A DNA stretch of 64,000 nucleotides from Lamellibrachia columna (taxonomy: Eukaryota; Annelida; Polychaeta; Sabellida; Siboglinidae). The notes beneath the pieces were generated by a model that did no database searches, was not told the origin of the DNA, and was given only the letters and a program-made list of their open reading frames with translations. A program made the position numbers and the translations under genes. The DNA is taken from positions 17,866,364-17,930,363 of the forward strand of contig OY759269.1 of the NCBI GenBank assembly GCA_963662155.1, given 5' to 3'. This document shows positions 1 to 24,807 of this stretch, in pieces (positions within the stretch are counted from its first letter, which is position 1; each line of letters starts with the position of its first letter).

Positions 1-271
1 AAGTCATAAGAAATATATATTTTTACAACATTCGTGATATTTGTACAAAGTACGTCATGTTGACGCAGACATGTTATAATATTGGTATCATAATTAACAA
101 CAACGCTGATAGTCCGTGAAATCACCTCATTGTTAAACACGTAATACTCTTGGTGTGATCATACTACGTTTAGTATATGCCAGTCTATGCCACACACAGC
201 AATAGTTACTTGAGGAGAAACTGTCGAGCCACAATTGCAAACGTTAATAATTGTACCAACTTATTTTTCAG

Positions 272-482
272 TGCAGACTTCATCCAACGTTGGGTCTTCC
301 ACATGAGCCCCGTGAAGAAGATTCAGGTGGAGCATGACAACTCGGGCAAGGCACCAGCTTGGTACCTCAAAAAGATCCTCATCACGAACTGGTACACGTA
401 CGAGAAGTACAACTGTTCGTGCTACAAGTGGTTGCAGAAGGGCTCCCTTAGCAGAGAGTTTTCCTGCAAACAAATGGATTGA
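272..482 (+). CDS. Gene A, last exon only: C-terminal half of a PLAT domain
   Basis: Final coding exon of a secreted three-PLAT protein; the rest lies left of the window. The acceptor is TTTTTCAG at 264-271. The exon enters in phase 2 and runs 211 bp to TGA at 480-482, the same length and phase as the last exons of genes B, C and D. It encodes the second half of a PLAT/LH2 fold: an EHDNSGKAPAWYLKKI core with the family HDN and WYL signatures, then the Y-x-C-x-C-Y-K-W-L strand and a short Cys-containing tail. It is nearly identical to the last exon of gene C and somewhat further from gene B. PLAT domains are beta-sandwiches that contact lipids or partner proteins; the ligand here is unknown. 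The longer open frame starting at 177 is intron read-through. Confidence 0.87.
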
Positions 483-805
483 AATCAGTCCGTCGAAATG
501 TCGACCGAATGCTTTTCTTGAAATGTCTTGATACATTCACCACATAAAATCAACGATCGAAAATGAGTTATCTTTCAGTCATAGTCGCGTTAAATACTAT
601 AGTTGACATTGCATTTATGGAATTCTTTTGATATTTTGTCTTTTTGAAGGAAGTATAGCTACCTTTCAGAGTTTAGCTTCTACGGAGCTTTTAAGACCCA
701 TTCGATCTTCGTCAGCGTCAGACTGAACCGTGTCCGGTGTTGGTTGTCGTCACGTGACAGCAGTTCCGGGAAACTGTGGGAATGTTGTACTATTTTGTCG
801 AATTT

Positions 806-811
806 AATAAA
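806..811 (+). terminator. Poly(A) signal of gene A
   Basis: AATAAA about 325 bp after the stop, inside a 3' UTR that aligns with those of genes B (24,587) and C (59,881). Confidence 0.7.
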
Positions 812-946
812 GTATTTGGTTCATTTGCAAATTCGATTCTTGCTCTCTGATTTTTTTTGTATAGTTCCTGTTACTTATTATATAAGAACAGGTTGTACGT
901 ATTTGCATCGTATAATATAAATATATATACGCATTTACATAATATC

Positions 947-1385
<439 letters not shown>

Positions 1386-1439
1386 TGGAGATATGTTATG
1401 GTTGACAGACGTTACCAAGCCGTTACTCTGAACACAACA

Positions 1440-2100
1440 ATATATACTTAAAATTTATTACTTCCAGTCAATATACATTAATTTTAACCAGGAATTACGA
1501 ATACATAAGTAGTATATAATTTTGTAATTCTAACTACAAACATTCAGTAGGCGGCACAAACCAACATCAAAACGCCGCTAGTGTTCATTAAAGAGCACAC
1601 AGACAGTAACCGGAACTGTTCGGAAGTTGTTTTTACTTTGCTATCGTGCCAATCGCTGCGAAGACGTCACATTTGCGTAAGACGGCGTCACCGACTCATC
1701 ATCGCACACACTTTTCCTTCTTCTACTACTGCATTCTGTCTATAGTAGTGTAAATGAACATCTTACAGCTGCTATCAGTTCTTTAATCACCGTTGATCAC
1801 GTGTCTTATGATGTGATGTGTTTTATTCTCAACCATTGTAATGAGCTCCCTCGGGTTTTTCCTCGATCACGTAATCACTCTTAACAGGTTTGTGCACTGA
1901 CATTGACATGTCGATATCATATTGATTTCCGTGTTTAAAAATATGTCATTTTTTCATCGGTAGTCTGGTTATCATATTAGTTTTGGAAGAAGACCAAGCA
2001 TCTGCCGCAAACTTTGCAAATCGGAACCTTCCGACTGTTCGCCGCTCGCTACTAACGATTCACGGACAACCGATGAATATTGGCTACATGATCGATGTTT
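1440..2100. other. 3' flank of gene A, duplicated after gene C
   Basis: Non-coding as far as I can see. It aligns closely with 60,300-61,010; 1,535-1,640 is almost identical to 60,385-60,490. This shows that A and C share a duplicated downstream block. Confidence 0.7.
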
Positions 2101-2660
2101 ACCAACTGTAAGACACCAATTTGAAAACTTGAAATGTTCGGTAGTATTCAACTGATAGCAGACGACTCAAAAACGACCCGGAGCGACAAGACGATCTCTC
2201 GTGACTACTACAACATTTAACGGCCGAATATCACGCCGTCGACGACAGCGATATATCAGAATCAGAATAAGTTAAGTTTCCTTCTACCACGGCATTTCCC
2301 AAGGAATTTATCAACGAGAGCGGCTGTCTGCGGACAATAAACCTTCACGAATGTCTTCCCACACACAGCAATACATCACCTGCTGCAGGCGGCGGCGGGT
2401 GCGATTTTTCGTCACATTTCTGATATATTAATAGAAAACACGAAACCCTTTCACGAACCTGAACACGTTTTGGTCGTGATGCACAATCTACGTCGGTTTA
2501 CTCAGCATGGAGTAAATAAAGCTTTTATGGGTGGCACTCAAATATGTTAGAACACCGGCAAGGAGGAATACTTGTAAAGGGGCATTTTCGCGAATAGGTT
2601 GCACACACAGTTCCATGTAGCCTAAACATTCAACTTGCTCTAACTGTTTGGTTCTACGTC
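2100..2660 (-). repeat. Interspersed repeat R1
   Basis: About 0.55-kb non-coding family, seen again at 15,550-16,060 (+), 42,180-42,715 (+) and 61,010-61,580 (-), with a shorter subtype at 5,985-6,335 and 61,580-61,880. Shared landmarks are a GAATTTCCC-type motif and AGAGCGGCTGTCTGC. It is probably a non-autonomous mobile element; its class is undetermined. Confidence 0.65.
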
Positions 2661-2944
2661 ATCTAACATAATAATAATAATAATTTAAATTATAATAATA
2701 TTAATTTAAATGGCAACTATTGCAGTTGAATTATACAATTGGCACAGGAAAACAACCAATGATTAAGCTAAAAGGTATGATTTAAAATAAAATTAAAAGG
2801 TGCATGAGCATCATGTTTTAAATTATGTTTGTAAATAAATCAGGTAAATATGAAGGACATAAATTAAAACAGACAGTACTATTGTAAAATAAATTATATG
2901 GTCTACTAATATTACGTAAAAAGTAACTAATTTATAAATGAGTT

Positions 2945-3315
2945 CATAATTACTGCCAGTGTTTTAAAGCATTAAATGGGTATGAAAATATTGATAAAAA
3001 TAGTTTTTCTCACTCAAGAAGGATAGCAGAACTAGAGGACATGAGGTAAAATTAGTAAAGGATAAATGTAGATTGGACATCAGGAAGCACTCGTTCTCAC
3101 AGAGGACAATAAATTAATGGAACAAATTGTCTACAGACTGTGTAACTGCTAGCAGCGTGAATATGTTTAAAAACAAGGTGGACACATATCTCAGGAGGGC
3201 GGGTTATAAGTAGATGAACATTGTTGGACTCTCGATAAGCCAATGGCTTCCTTGTCCACTTGCCATCTGGGCCTTTGGCTTGGATGGCAAATCTTGTTAA
3301 ATCTTGTTAAATCAT
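2945..3315 (+). mobile_element. CR1-like retrotransposon, degraded 3' end
   Basis: 5'-truncated. It matches the end of the CR1 ORF2 at 48.3 kb (region ending NMFKNKVDTYLRRAGYK), followed by the family 3' UTR (CTCGATAAGCCAATGGCTTC) and terminal repeats of ATCTTGTTAA. Frameshifts and a premature stop make it dead. Confidence 0.8.
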
Positions 3316-3506
3316 ATGCTATAAAAGAGCTCTGAAATCTTGCAGTTCTGCAACGCGGCACACAGCAAGTCATCGTGTTTCGGGTTGTGTACGGAGTTTC
3401 TCGGAGGGGTGGGGGTGGGGTGGCAGAAGATGATGTAAGTTATATGTAGGTCGCTGCATGCTAACGAATAGTTTTCTGCATAACTTCTCCCTCCAGTCTG
3501 GTTAGC

Positions 3507-3833
<327 letters not shown>

Positions 3834-3943
3834 GCGCCATTTTATTACTCGCTGTCCATTGCCCGGCTTCGTCTGCTACCAGTTGGAGCTGTCAATTGCG
3901 GAGGATGCAAAAGCTTCCCATATTGTGCAATCGTCGACATATT

Positions 3944-5985
3944 TTATATAATGACACCTGCATTGAAAATGGTGTACTCCAATTTCACACTCCCGATCTT
4001 TACCCGGTATTTGCGTTGGCACAGGAAAGATGTCAGCCATTTAATGACAACATTTGGAACTCCGAGTGTTGCACATTTCGTCATTAAGATGTGATGGTCG
4101 ACTCGGTCAAACGCTGTGCTGATACCGACGAGAAGTGTTCGTACTATGGTTCTAGGGGTCTGAACCGCGGATTTCCACTTGTCTATAAGCTCCACCAGTG
4201 AGTGTACGGTTAATGTTCCTTTGATCGACCCATATTGCTGAGGATCAATCTGCTCCATGGTAATGTCCATTATCCACGTGCACATGAATTTATCCAAGCA
4301 CTTCGATAAAACATGCATGATAGATACTAGACGCAGGTCTTTATCAATTAGCGATGGTGGTAAAATTTTAGGCTGTGGTCGAACGTCAACGTCGAACAGG
4401 GTAGGCACGGTTCCTCCCCGTAGACTGCTGTTGAATATTGCGCAGACGGGAGGAGCGAGGATGGTGGCGTAGTAATGTAAGATCCAGTTGGGTATTTCGT
4501 CCGGGTCGGTTGCCTTGTGTGTTTTAATTCGTGATAGTGATTTGGTTTCTTCATCGACTTTGATGATGTAGGCATCTGGGACCGTCGTGTCAGCTCCCGG
4601 AGGTAAGACCTCATCAACGGGTAAGAGTGGTGGGAAGTCATTGGTCACAGACTCAAAGAAGTCACTTATTTCGTTTGTTAGAAAACTGACATTTCCTGAA
4701 CAGTGTGTGTTAGCAAGACCTTGTCGATTTTCACAGTTGACCTTAACCCCTGCAAGTTCATTTCACGTCATCCCACCATCCTTTCGAATGTTCCTTCTTG
4801 AGTTATTTGATTTTTCTTTTGATAAGGAAGCGCAATCTGGCGGCGACGTATTAGATAGCGGAAATTGTCATCTATCCAAGGTCTGTCGCTGGAACATAGC
4901 CTAATTTTTCGTTCACGGAGATGCGTGTCGAGTAAATTTCTGATGGTAAAATTGGAAAACAGCAGTTGTTGTTCGCAGCTTGGTAGGTGGAATAAGGTTT
5001 CCCCTGAGATTAAGTGGAGCGATGCCGCAAAACGGGCTCGATCATCAGGCCTGCAACTGCGCGAAGACGTCTTTGAAACGATTGGTTCCGTATATTTCGT
5101 GGACGTTGATGGAGTATATAGTACCATCATGTGATCCGATAGGCGAATCTGTGATATGACTACTGGACGGTGGTATAAATCAGTTAGGTTTGTGTAGATG
5201 TTGTCCAGTGTCCAATTCCTCGTGTTGGTATGTCAACAATTTGTTTTAGGTTGTGATTTCGTTTCAGATGAGAATCTCTCAACTTGTTAAGGTCACCCAT
5301 TATGATGACGCCAGTATACGGATGGTGACAGCATACATAGTCAACAGAGTGGTCAATGTGGCTTAGCAATGTCAAATCCTCTGCCCCGAGGGGGGGGGTG
5401 GTATACTGTACAGATTGCTATCTGCGAGTGGTTGCGAGGCATCTTTAGTGGACGTATCCCATGACCCACATAGTTTAAAATTCTGTTTGGTTTAGTTCTG
5501 TCCGTTGCTTAGTCTGGATTGTATCTCGTACACAGCAGACAATCCCCCATGTTGAAGATCATCTTGGTTGTCCCTTCTGTAGAGGTTGAAACCGGGTTAC
5601 GAGAGCGAGCCGTCTGGTATTCTGCTGGTACACCATGTCTCGGTGACTGCTAGGCCATCCACTCCGTAGTTGTCTTTAATTACTTTGATTTCATCGATTT
5701 TGCTTGCCAAGGCACGCCGAATGTTAGTATTGATGATGGTTGTTAGATATATCTCACTTGTTCGATTGTACGTTGATGAGGTTGTTGTGATTAGCCCCAT
5801 TTATGCCAACATGAATGTTATGTTGTATTTTCTTCCCTAGGGTGCGTGTATGGCGCGCCTGTGTATGTGTCATATTGTTCAGGTTGACACAATTGTTATT
5901 GCAATATCTCACCTTGCCGACTGCGGAGTTAACACATTGAACGCGTTTGAAGCCAGCCAACACCACTTGAATGGATAGCCAACGT
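3944..5985 (-). mobile_element. Non-LTR retrotransposon, endonuclease plus reverse transcriptase, decayed
   Basis: Minus-strand pieces read in order. 5,800-5,597 is the start of an apurinic-type endonuclease (…VDGLAVTETW). 5,375-5,184 holds its GVIIMGDLN motif. 5,130-4,768 is the linker (…RPWIDDNFRYLI). 4,648-3,944 is the reverse-transcriptase fingers and palm (HKATDPDEIPNWIL, then a degenerate [11 protein letters not shown]). The catalytic FADD region is missing: the element stops at 3,944 beside the (AT)n palindrome. The pieces lie in different frames, so it is inactive. It resembles the Jockey/CR1 group and sits between R1 copies in the 3' flank of gene A; the matching place after gene C lacks it. 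Confidence 0.8.
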
Positions 5986-6335
5986 CAGCCAACGCCCACA
6001 AATAGCGCCGCTAACGACAGCAATATGTCAAAATCAGAATAAGTTAACTTTCTACCATGGAATTACCCGAGGAATTTCCCGAAGAATTTCCCGAGGAATT
6101 TCCCAACGAGAGCGGCTGTCTGCGGACATTAAATTTGCACAAGTGTCGTAAATACGACAATGCATCACCTGCTGAAAGCGGCGGCGTCTGCGCTTGATCG
6201 TCGCTGACGGTGGCAACTTCTAATTTAGTAATAAAATAAAAACCACGAAGCCCTTCCTCTGAACCGGATCAAGTGTCGGCTGTGATTTACGAGCTACGCT
6301 GGTTTGCCGTGCACTGAGTACATCTGTTTAGCAAG
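5985..6335 (-). repeat. Interspersed repeat R1, short subtype
   Basis: Aligns with 61,580-61,880. A 12-bp GAATTTCCCGAG/A motif is repeated four times at about 6,060-6,105, where the other copy has it only once or twice. Confidence 0.6.
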
Positions 6336-6450
6336 AAGATTTAACAAGATGGCCCTCCAACGTGATAAGCTTCAGATGGCAAGTAGACAGGGAAGCCACT
6401 GGCTTATTGAGAATCCCAATTTTTTTCATTGTGTGAATTTAATTTTTAAA
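6335..6450 (-). mobile_element. CR1-like 3' UTR fragment
   Basis: Complement of the CR1 tail (ATTTAACAAGAT…, then TGGCAAGTAGACAGGGAAGCC). Paralogous copy at 61,880-62,010. Confidence 0.65.
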
Positions 6451-6454
6451 CTTA

Positions 6455-6457
6455 GGG

Positions 6458-6491
<34 letters not shown>

Positions 6492-7260
6492 AGTATGGAC
6501 TTAGGATGAGCCTGAAAAAAAGTGAAGCGATGACAGCAAAGAGACGAATTGAACATCATGTTGGAGTGGAAGGAGATCAAGCAAAAGGACGGTTGTGTGC
6601 ATTGACGGAGAAGGGTGTTCTGAGGTAATGGGTCGTTGTCGGGAACAAGTAGAAGAAGGTAGAGGGAGTCACGATGGACAGAAACATTTTTCAAGAAAGT
6701 TGAAAGGGAACGTTCTGAGAGCGTGTATAGCGCCGGCATGTCGGTACGGTCGGCAACCGCAACGACACAACAAAACAGAAGCTGCACCTTTGCGAGAAAA
6801 ACTGAGTCCCATGAATTACAGGAATGACGAGGGCGGAGGAGGACGAGTGACCTGAGAACAGATATTGCAGTTCAGTTTAACGTGAAGAATACAAAGAAAC
6901 CAGATGATATGGGCTGTCACTTTGTGTTGATGAAAAAGGCCGACTAACATAGAAAACAGGGAGGCAAAAGGATAGAGGCCAAACCACAACTAAGACCGGG
7001 GGACTTCATAAAGAAAGTCGGAGGAAGATGACAAGTGGTACTAAGCTGGCAAGTGGGAGATGGCTGCCGATATAGAGGAGTGCATGGAAATGGATTGATA
7101 CGAATAGCGATAGTGATGGATCAATGTAGATTGTGTAGATAGTATTCGTTGTCGCAGAGGAGAATCAATGAATGAAACACGATATATACTGCTTGTGTAA
7201 CTGACGTGCTAGCAGTGTGTATATTTTGATAACTACATAATATAGCACAATGTTAACAAT
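6455..7260. other. Duplicated 3' flank shared with 62,335-62,880, with a CR1 relic
   Basis: No gene recognised. An (AT)n array (6,459-6,484) precedes sequence that aligns with 62,440-62,880. 7,110-7,240 is a badly decayed CR1 ORF2 end (+). Confidence 0.55.
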
Positions 7261-7277
7261 CACATGTGGTTCACATT

Positions 7278-7283
7278 TTTATT
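7278..7283 (-). terminator. Poly(A) signal of gene D
   Basis: AATAAA on the minus strand about 100 bp after the gene D stop. Confidence 0.55.
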
Positions 7284-7380
7284 ATAGGAACCAAATGACA
7301 AATACAACTCAAATTTGTTTTCAAAAAAGTCGTTGTCTGCGGCAAACAGTTAGTGAGCCGGAGGAATAACGACCTACATC

Positions 7381-12943
<5,563 letters not shown>

Positions 12944-13330
12944 CGTGCGACGAGGTGTAATGCGCAGCTGAAAGACGACTGTATGGACCGTCACGTCCAC
13001 CCAGTTGCATACTGTGTCGTCCCCATAGTCGATAGCGTGGCAGGTCACCATTGGAAATCCAACTTACGCATGCGCGATTTGAAACATGCAACATACAAAG
13101 CGAATTATGTATGATCAGGATATGTTCGTGATAGGTCACAATTTTTAAATGTGATTTCTTTGCATATGTGTCACACTAACTTGAGATGCCTCCAGAAATG
13201 CCCATACGTTGGTGACTGATTGTTGACATCACGCGATAATATCATCTCAGCCATTGTCAACCCACTGCAGGGCGAAGACCTCTCCAAGCTGGTACCATTT
13301 ACTTCTGTCCTGTGCTGTCCTCATCCATCC
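12944..13330 (-). promoter_or_regulatory. Region upstream of gene D start
   Basis: Inferred 5' region of gene D. I see no clear TATA element. An open frame runs in frame with the signal peptide back to an ATG at 13,051, so the 5' UTR or start may extend here. Confidence 0.35.
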
Positions 13331-13700
13331 AGCAAATTTTACAATTTACTATATTATGTGTTTCGGGCAATGTGATGAATAAGCTTGTTTACGCCTTTGT
13401 GCAGATTGTAACACTCGAAGTAACGCAATAAGTCACCCACTGTAGAGTGCGCCACATTTATGGCACTGTTTTCGTCGGTTCTTGGGAAAGTAAAACCACC
13501 GCAGGAGGCACAACACACACCCACTGAATCGGGTAACCTTGGTCTTAATTTAAGAGAGGAGCCATTTAGCAGTCTGACAGCGGTTTTCCGATGCCGTAGA
13601 CAAGTCAATTCACGCACGCACGCACGAACGCACGCACGCACGCACGCACGCACGCACAACACACGCACAGGTGACATGACCCACAGGCACGCAGCTGCAG
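13330..13700. other. Left flank of the 42-bp minisatellite, with (GCAC)n
   Basis: Aligns with 37,527-37,930. The (GCAC)n at 13,613-13,660 corresponds to a (GCAC)n/(AC)n at 37,800-37,926. Confidence 0.75.
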
Positions 13701-15450
13701 ATTGGGAATGGAAGAGAGTGGAGCAAGAGGGGAGATTCAGATTGGGAACGGAAGACGGGAAGGGACAGGAGGGAGATTCAGACTGGAAACAGGAGAAGGG
13801 AAGGAACATGAGAGGAGATTCAGACTGGGAAAAGAAGACGTGAAGGAACATATGGAGTTTTAAACTGGGAATATAAGACGGGAAGGAAGAGATTAGAGTT
13901 TCATACTGGAAATAGATAACCTGAAGGAACAGAGAGGGTTTCGGACTGGGACACAGAATACGGGAAGGAACAGGACGGGAGATTCAGACTGTGAAGAGAA
14001 GACGGGAAGGAACAGGAGTAGAGTTTCAAATAGGGAAGAGAATACGGGAAGGAACAGGTGGGAGTTTCAAACTGGGAAGAAGACAGAAGACGGGAAGGAA
14101 CAGGAACCGATATTCAGAAGTGGAACAGAAGTCGGGAAGGAACAAGTTGGCGATTCAGACTGGGAACAGGTGACTTGAAGGAACAGGAGCGGAGATTCAG
14201 ACTGGGAATAGTTGAAGGGAACATATGGGAGATTCAGACTAGGAATAGAATACGGGAAGGAACAGGTGGGAGATTGAAACGGGGAACATAAGACGGGAAG
14301 GGAGAGGTGGGAGATACCGACTGGGAACAGAAAACAGGAAGGAAAAGATTGGAGTTTCAAATAGGGAAGAGAATACTGGAAGTAACAGGCGGGAGTTTCA
14401 GACTGAGAACAAAAGAAGGGAAGGAAGAGAAGGGGAGATTCGGACTAGGAACAGGAGCCGATATTCCGAAAGGGAAAGGAATGCGGGAAGGAACAGGAGG
14501 GGGTATTCAGACTGGGGAAAGAAGACGGAAAGAACATGTGAGAGTTTCAGACTGGGAAGGAAAGACGGGGAGGAACATATTGGAGTTTCTGACTGGGAGC
14601 AGAAGACGGAAGTAACATGTGGAAGGTTCATACTGCGTACAGGACACTGGAAGGAACATGTGATTTGAAAGAACAGGAGGGGAGACTCAGACTGAGAAAA
14701 GAAGACGGGAAGGAACCGATTGGAGTTTCAGACAGGGAGCAGAAGAGGGAAAGGAACAAATGGGCAGTTCAGACTGGGAACATAAGACGGGAAGGAAAGG
14801 ATGGGAGATTAAGACAGGGAACAAAAGACGGGAAGGAACAGTAGGGGAGATTCATACAGGGAACAAAAGACGGGAAGCAACAGTAGGGGAGATTCAAACT
14901 GGGAACATAAGACGGGACAGGAACAGTAGGGGAAATTCTGGGAACAGAAGACGGGAAGGGACGAATGCGAGTTTCAGATTGGTAAATGAGGACGGGAAGG
15001 AAAAAGTGGGAGATACAGACTTGGAGCAGAAGATGGGAAGGAGCAGTTGGGAATTTCAACCTGGGAATAAAAGACGGGAAGGAACAGGAGAGGAGATTCA
15101 AATTGTGAACAGAAGACGGGAAGAGATGGGAGTTTCAAACTTGGAAGAAAAGACGGGAAGGAAAGGATGGGAGATTTAAACTATGAATAGTAGATGGGAA
15201 GGAAGAGGTGGGAGTTTCAAAATGGGAACAGAAGACGGGAAGGAAGAGAAGGGAGGTTCATACTTTGAACAGGAGATGGGAATGAACAGATGGGAGATTC
15301 AGATTATGAAAAGAAGACGTGAAGGAACAGATGGGAGATTCAGACTGGGAACAGTTGCATACAGGGAAAAGAAGACTGGAAGGAAGAAGCGGGAGTTTCA
15401 GGCTGGGAACATATGACGGGAGGGAACAGGTGATGTGCTATAAATTTGGT
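13700..15450 (+). repeat. 42-bp purine-rich minisatellite between genes D and B
   Basis: Degenerate tandem unit of about 42 bp (landmarks GGGAGATTCAGACTGGGAAC and AGAAGACGGGAAGGAACAGG), about 40 copies. The plus strand is strongly G/A-rich. Because 42 is a multiple of 3, short frames with a 14-residue period appear, but stops break them and I do not call a protein. Confidence 0.93.
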
Positions 15451-15549
15451 GTGGTCAGGGAGCAGACGTGAAGCAGTAGGCTGGGAGAAACAGGCGAACG
15501 CGCCCAGGTGGGGAGCAGAATACAGGAAGACCTAGGGGTGTGCTTGGCA

Positions 15550-16060
15550 GAGCAGCTGAAAATCTCCACTTTCGGCTGCGTGGGTCTGTTTGTGGATCCT
15601 ATGCGCGAAAATGTATCTATACAAGTATTCCTCCTTGTCGGTGTGCCTACATATTTGAGTACCAGCTATAACAGTTTTATTTATTCCCTGCTGACTAAAT
15701 CACGGCCAAAACTTGCTCAGTTTCGTGAAAAGGTTACTATATCAGATCGGTGACGACAAATCGCACACTCTGCCGCCTGCAGCAGATGATGTATAGTCGT
15801 ATTTGTTAAGACACCTGTGAATGTGTATTTTCTGCAGACAGCCGTTCTCTTTGGGAAATTCCTTGGCATAAAGGTAACTTATTAAGATAGATCGCTGTTT
15901 TCTACGGCCTGATAGTTGCAATTGTCAAGGGGGGGGTCGTTTAGTCGCTCCGGGTCGAGTTGGCGAGATGTGTCCTGTTGAATACTACCTAGCAAGTACC
16001 ACCAAGTTTTCAAATTGATGTATCGCTACATAGTTCTTGTGAAAATACTGGTTTTAGTTA
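15550..16060 (+). repeat. Interspersed repeat R1
   Basis: Plus-strand copy abutting the minisatellite; aligns with 42,180-42,715 and with the complement of 2,100-2,660. Confidence 0.7.
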
Positions 16061-16095
16061 AATATATATATATATATATATTTAACTAAAACCAG

Positions 16096-16160
<65 letters not shown>
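16040..16160. repeat. (AT)n palindrome
   Basis: AAATACTGGTTTTAGTTAAA, (AT)n and its inverted copy (about 16,042-16,099), then a longer (AT)n to 16,160. The paralogous place at 42,700 has one arm followed by (AC)n. Confidence 0.9.
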
Positions 16161-16163
<3 letters not shown>

Positions 16164-16224
16164 CACATTTTTTTAACACACATATTTTTTACTCGATTTG
16201 CGATTTAGACATGTAACTATTACG

Positions 16225-16600
16225 CGATTTAGACATGTCGCGAATAGTGAATGGTTATGATGATGATGACAGAAATATGTTCTTCAAACTTAATGAAGGC
16301 AGTAGAATCAGAGGACACAAAGCAGCAATAGTTAAGGAGCAGTGTAGGTTGGACATGAGAAAGTACTCTTTTTCACAGAGGGTGATGAATGAATGGAACA
16401 AACTGCCAAATGATTGTGTTAATGCTAGTAGTGTGAATATGTTTAAAAATAGAATTGACAGATATTTGATAAGGGCGGGCTACACATAGATGAGAAAATT
16501 GTTGGACTCTCGATAAGCCAATGGCTTCCTTGTCCACTTGCCATCTGGAACTTGTTGTTTGGGGTGGCAATTTTGTTAAATCTTGTTAAACCATTCTAAG
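16225..16600 (+). mobile_element. CR1-like retrotransposon, 5'-truncated
   Basis: Open from 16,235 to 16,489 encoding the ORF2 C-terminus (…SFSQRVMNEWNKLPNDCVN…DRYLIRAGYT), then a 3' UTR and (ATCTTGTTAA)n. It lies just upstream of the gene B promoter. Confidence 0.88.
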
Positions 16601-16673
16601 ACATACGGGCACTTCGTTTTCTGTTACTTGGACGAGTGCCCATTCTCCTGCAGCGCACGCATCAGTTGAATGT

Positions 16674-16776
16674 CCAATGACGAGTTGCCACGTTGTTGGC
16701 CCCTGGCAGTTTGTGACAATATATTCGGACGATCGGCCTGTTCTCCGTGAGGAGAGTGATTCGAACTACTCGCAAG
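16674..16776 (+). promoter_or_regulatory. Candidate core promoter of gene B
   Basis: CCAAT at 16,674-16,678 and a TATA-like CAATATATTC near 16,717-16,726, 50-60 bp before the ATG. The same pair occurs before gene C (54,009-54,060). Inferred from position and conservation. Confidence 0.4.
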
Positions 16777-24259
<7,483 letters not shown>

Positions 24260-24586
24260 AATCAATCCGTCGAACTGTTGATCGAATGCTTTTCTTGAAA
24301 TGTATTGATAACTTCGCCATATAAATTCAACGATCGAAAATAAGTTCAGATCTTTCAGTTATATTCGCGTTAATTAATATAATTGACATTGCATTTATGG
24401 AACTCATCTGACATTTTGTCGTTTTGAAAGAAGTATAGCTACCTTTTAGAGTCTTTAGTTTCTACGGAGCTTTTAAGACCCATTCGATCTTCGTCAGCGT
24501 CAGACTGAACCGTGTCCAGTGTTGGTTGTCGTCACGTGACAGCAGTTCCGGGAAACTGTGGGAATGTGTACTATTTTGTCGAATTT

Positions 24587-24592
24587 AATAAA
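24587..24592 (+). terminator. Poly(A) signal of gene B
   Basis: AATAAA about 330 bp after the stop, in a 3' UTR shared with genes A and C. Confidence 0.7.
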
Positions 24593-24737
24593 GCATTTGG
24601 TCCATTTGGAAATTCGGTTTGTGTTCTCTGAATAAGTTTTTAGCATATTTCCTGTGACTTATTATATCAAAACAGTTTGTACGCATTTACTTCATATCAT
24701 ACGAAACACTAGTAATATAGGTTGATAATAACATTAC

Positions 24738-24801
<64 letters not shown>
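24738..24801. repeat. (AT)n array at the junction of the gene B flank and psiE
   Basis: The left side aligns with the 3' flanks of genes A and C. The right side aligns with gene D intron 5 next to its own (AT)n at 8,606. A rearrangement joined the two inside the array. Confidence 0.85.

Positions 24802-24807
<6 letters not shown>

Noticed and set aside
13991..15416. Gly/Arg/Glu-rich frames with a 14-residue period
   Set aside because: They follow from the 42-bp unit, shift frame between neighbours, and have no start context or splice structure; same for 37,934-41,669.
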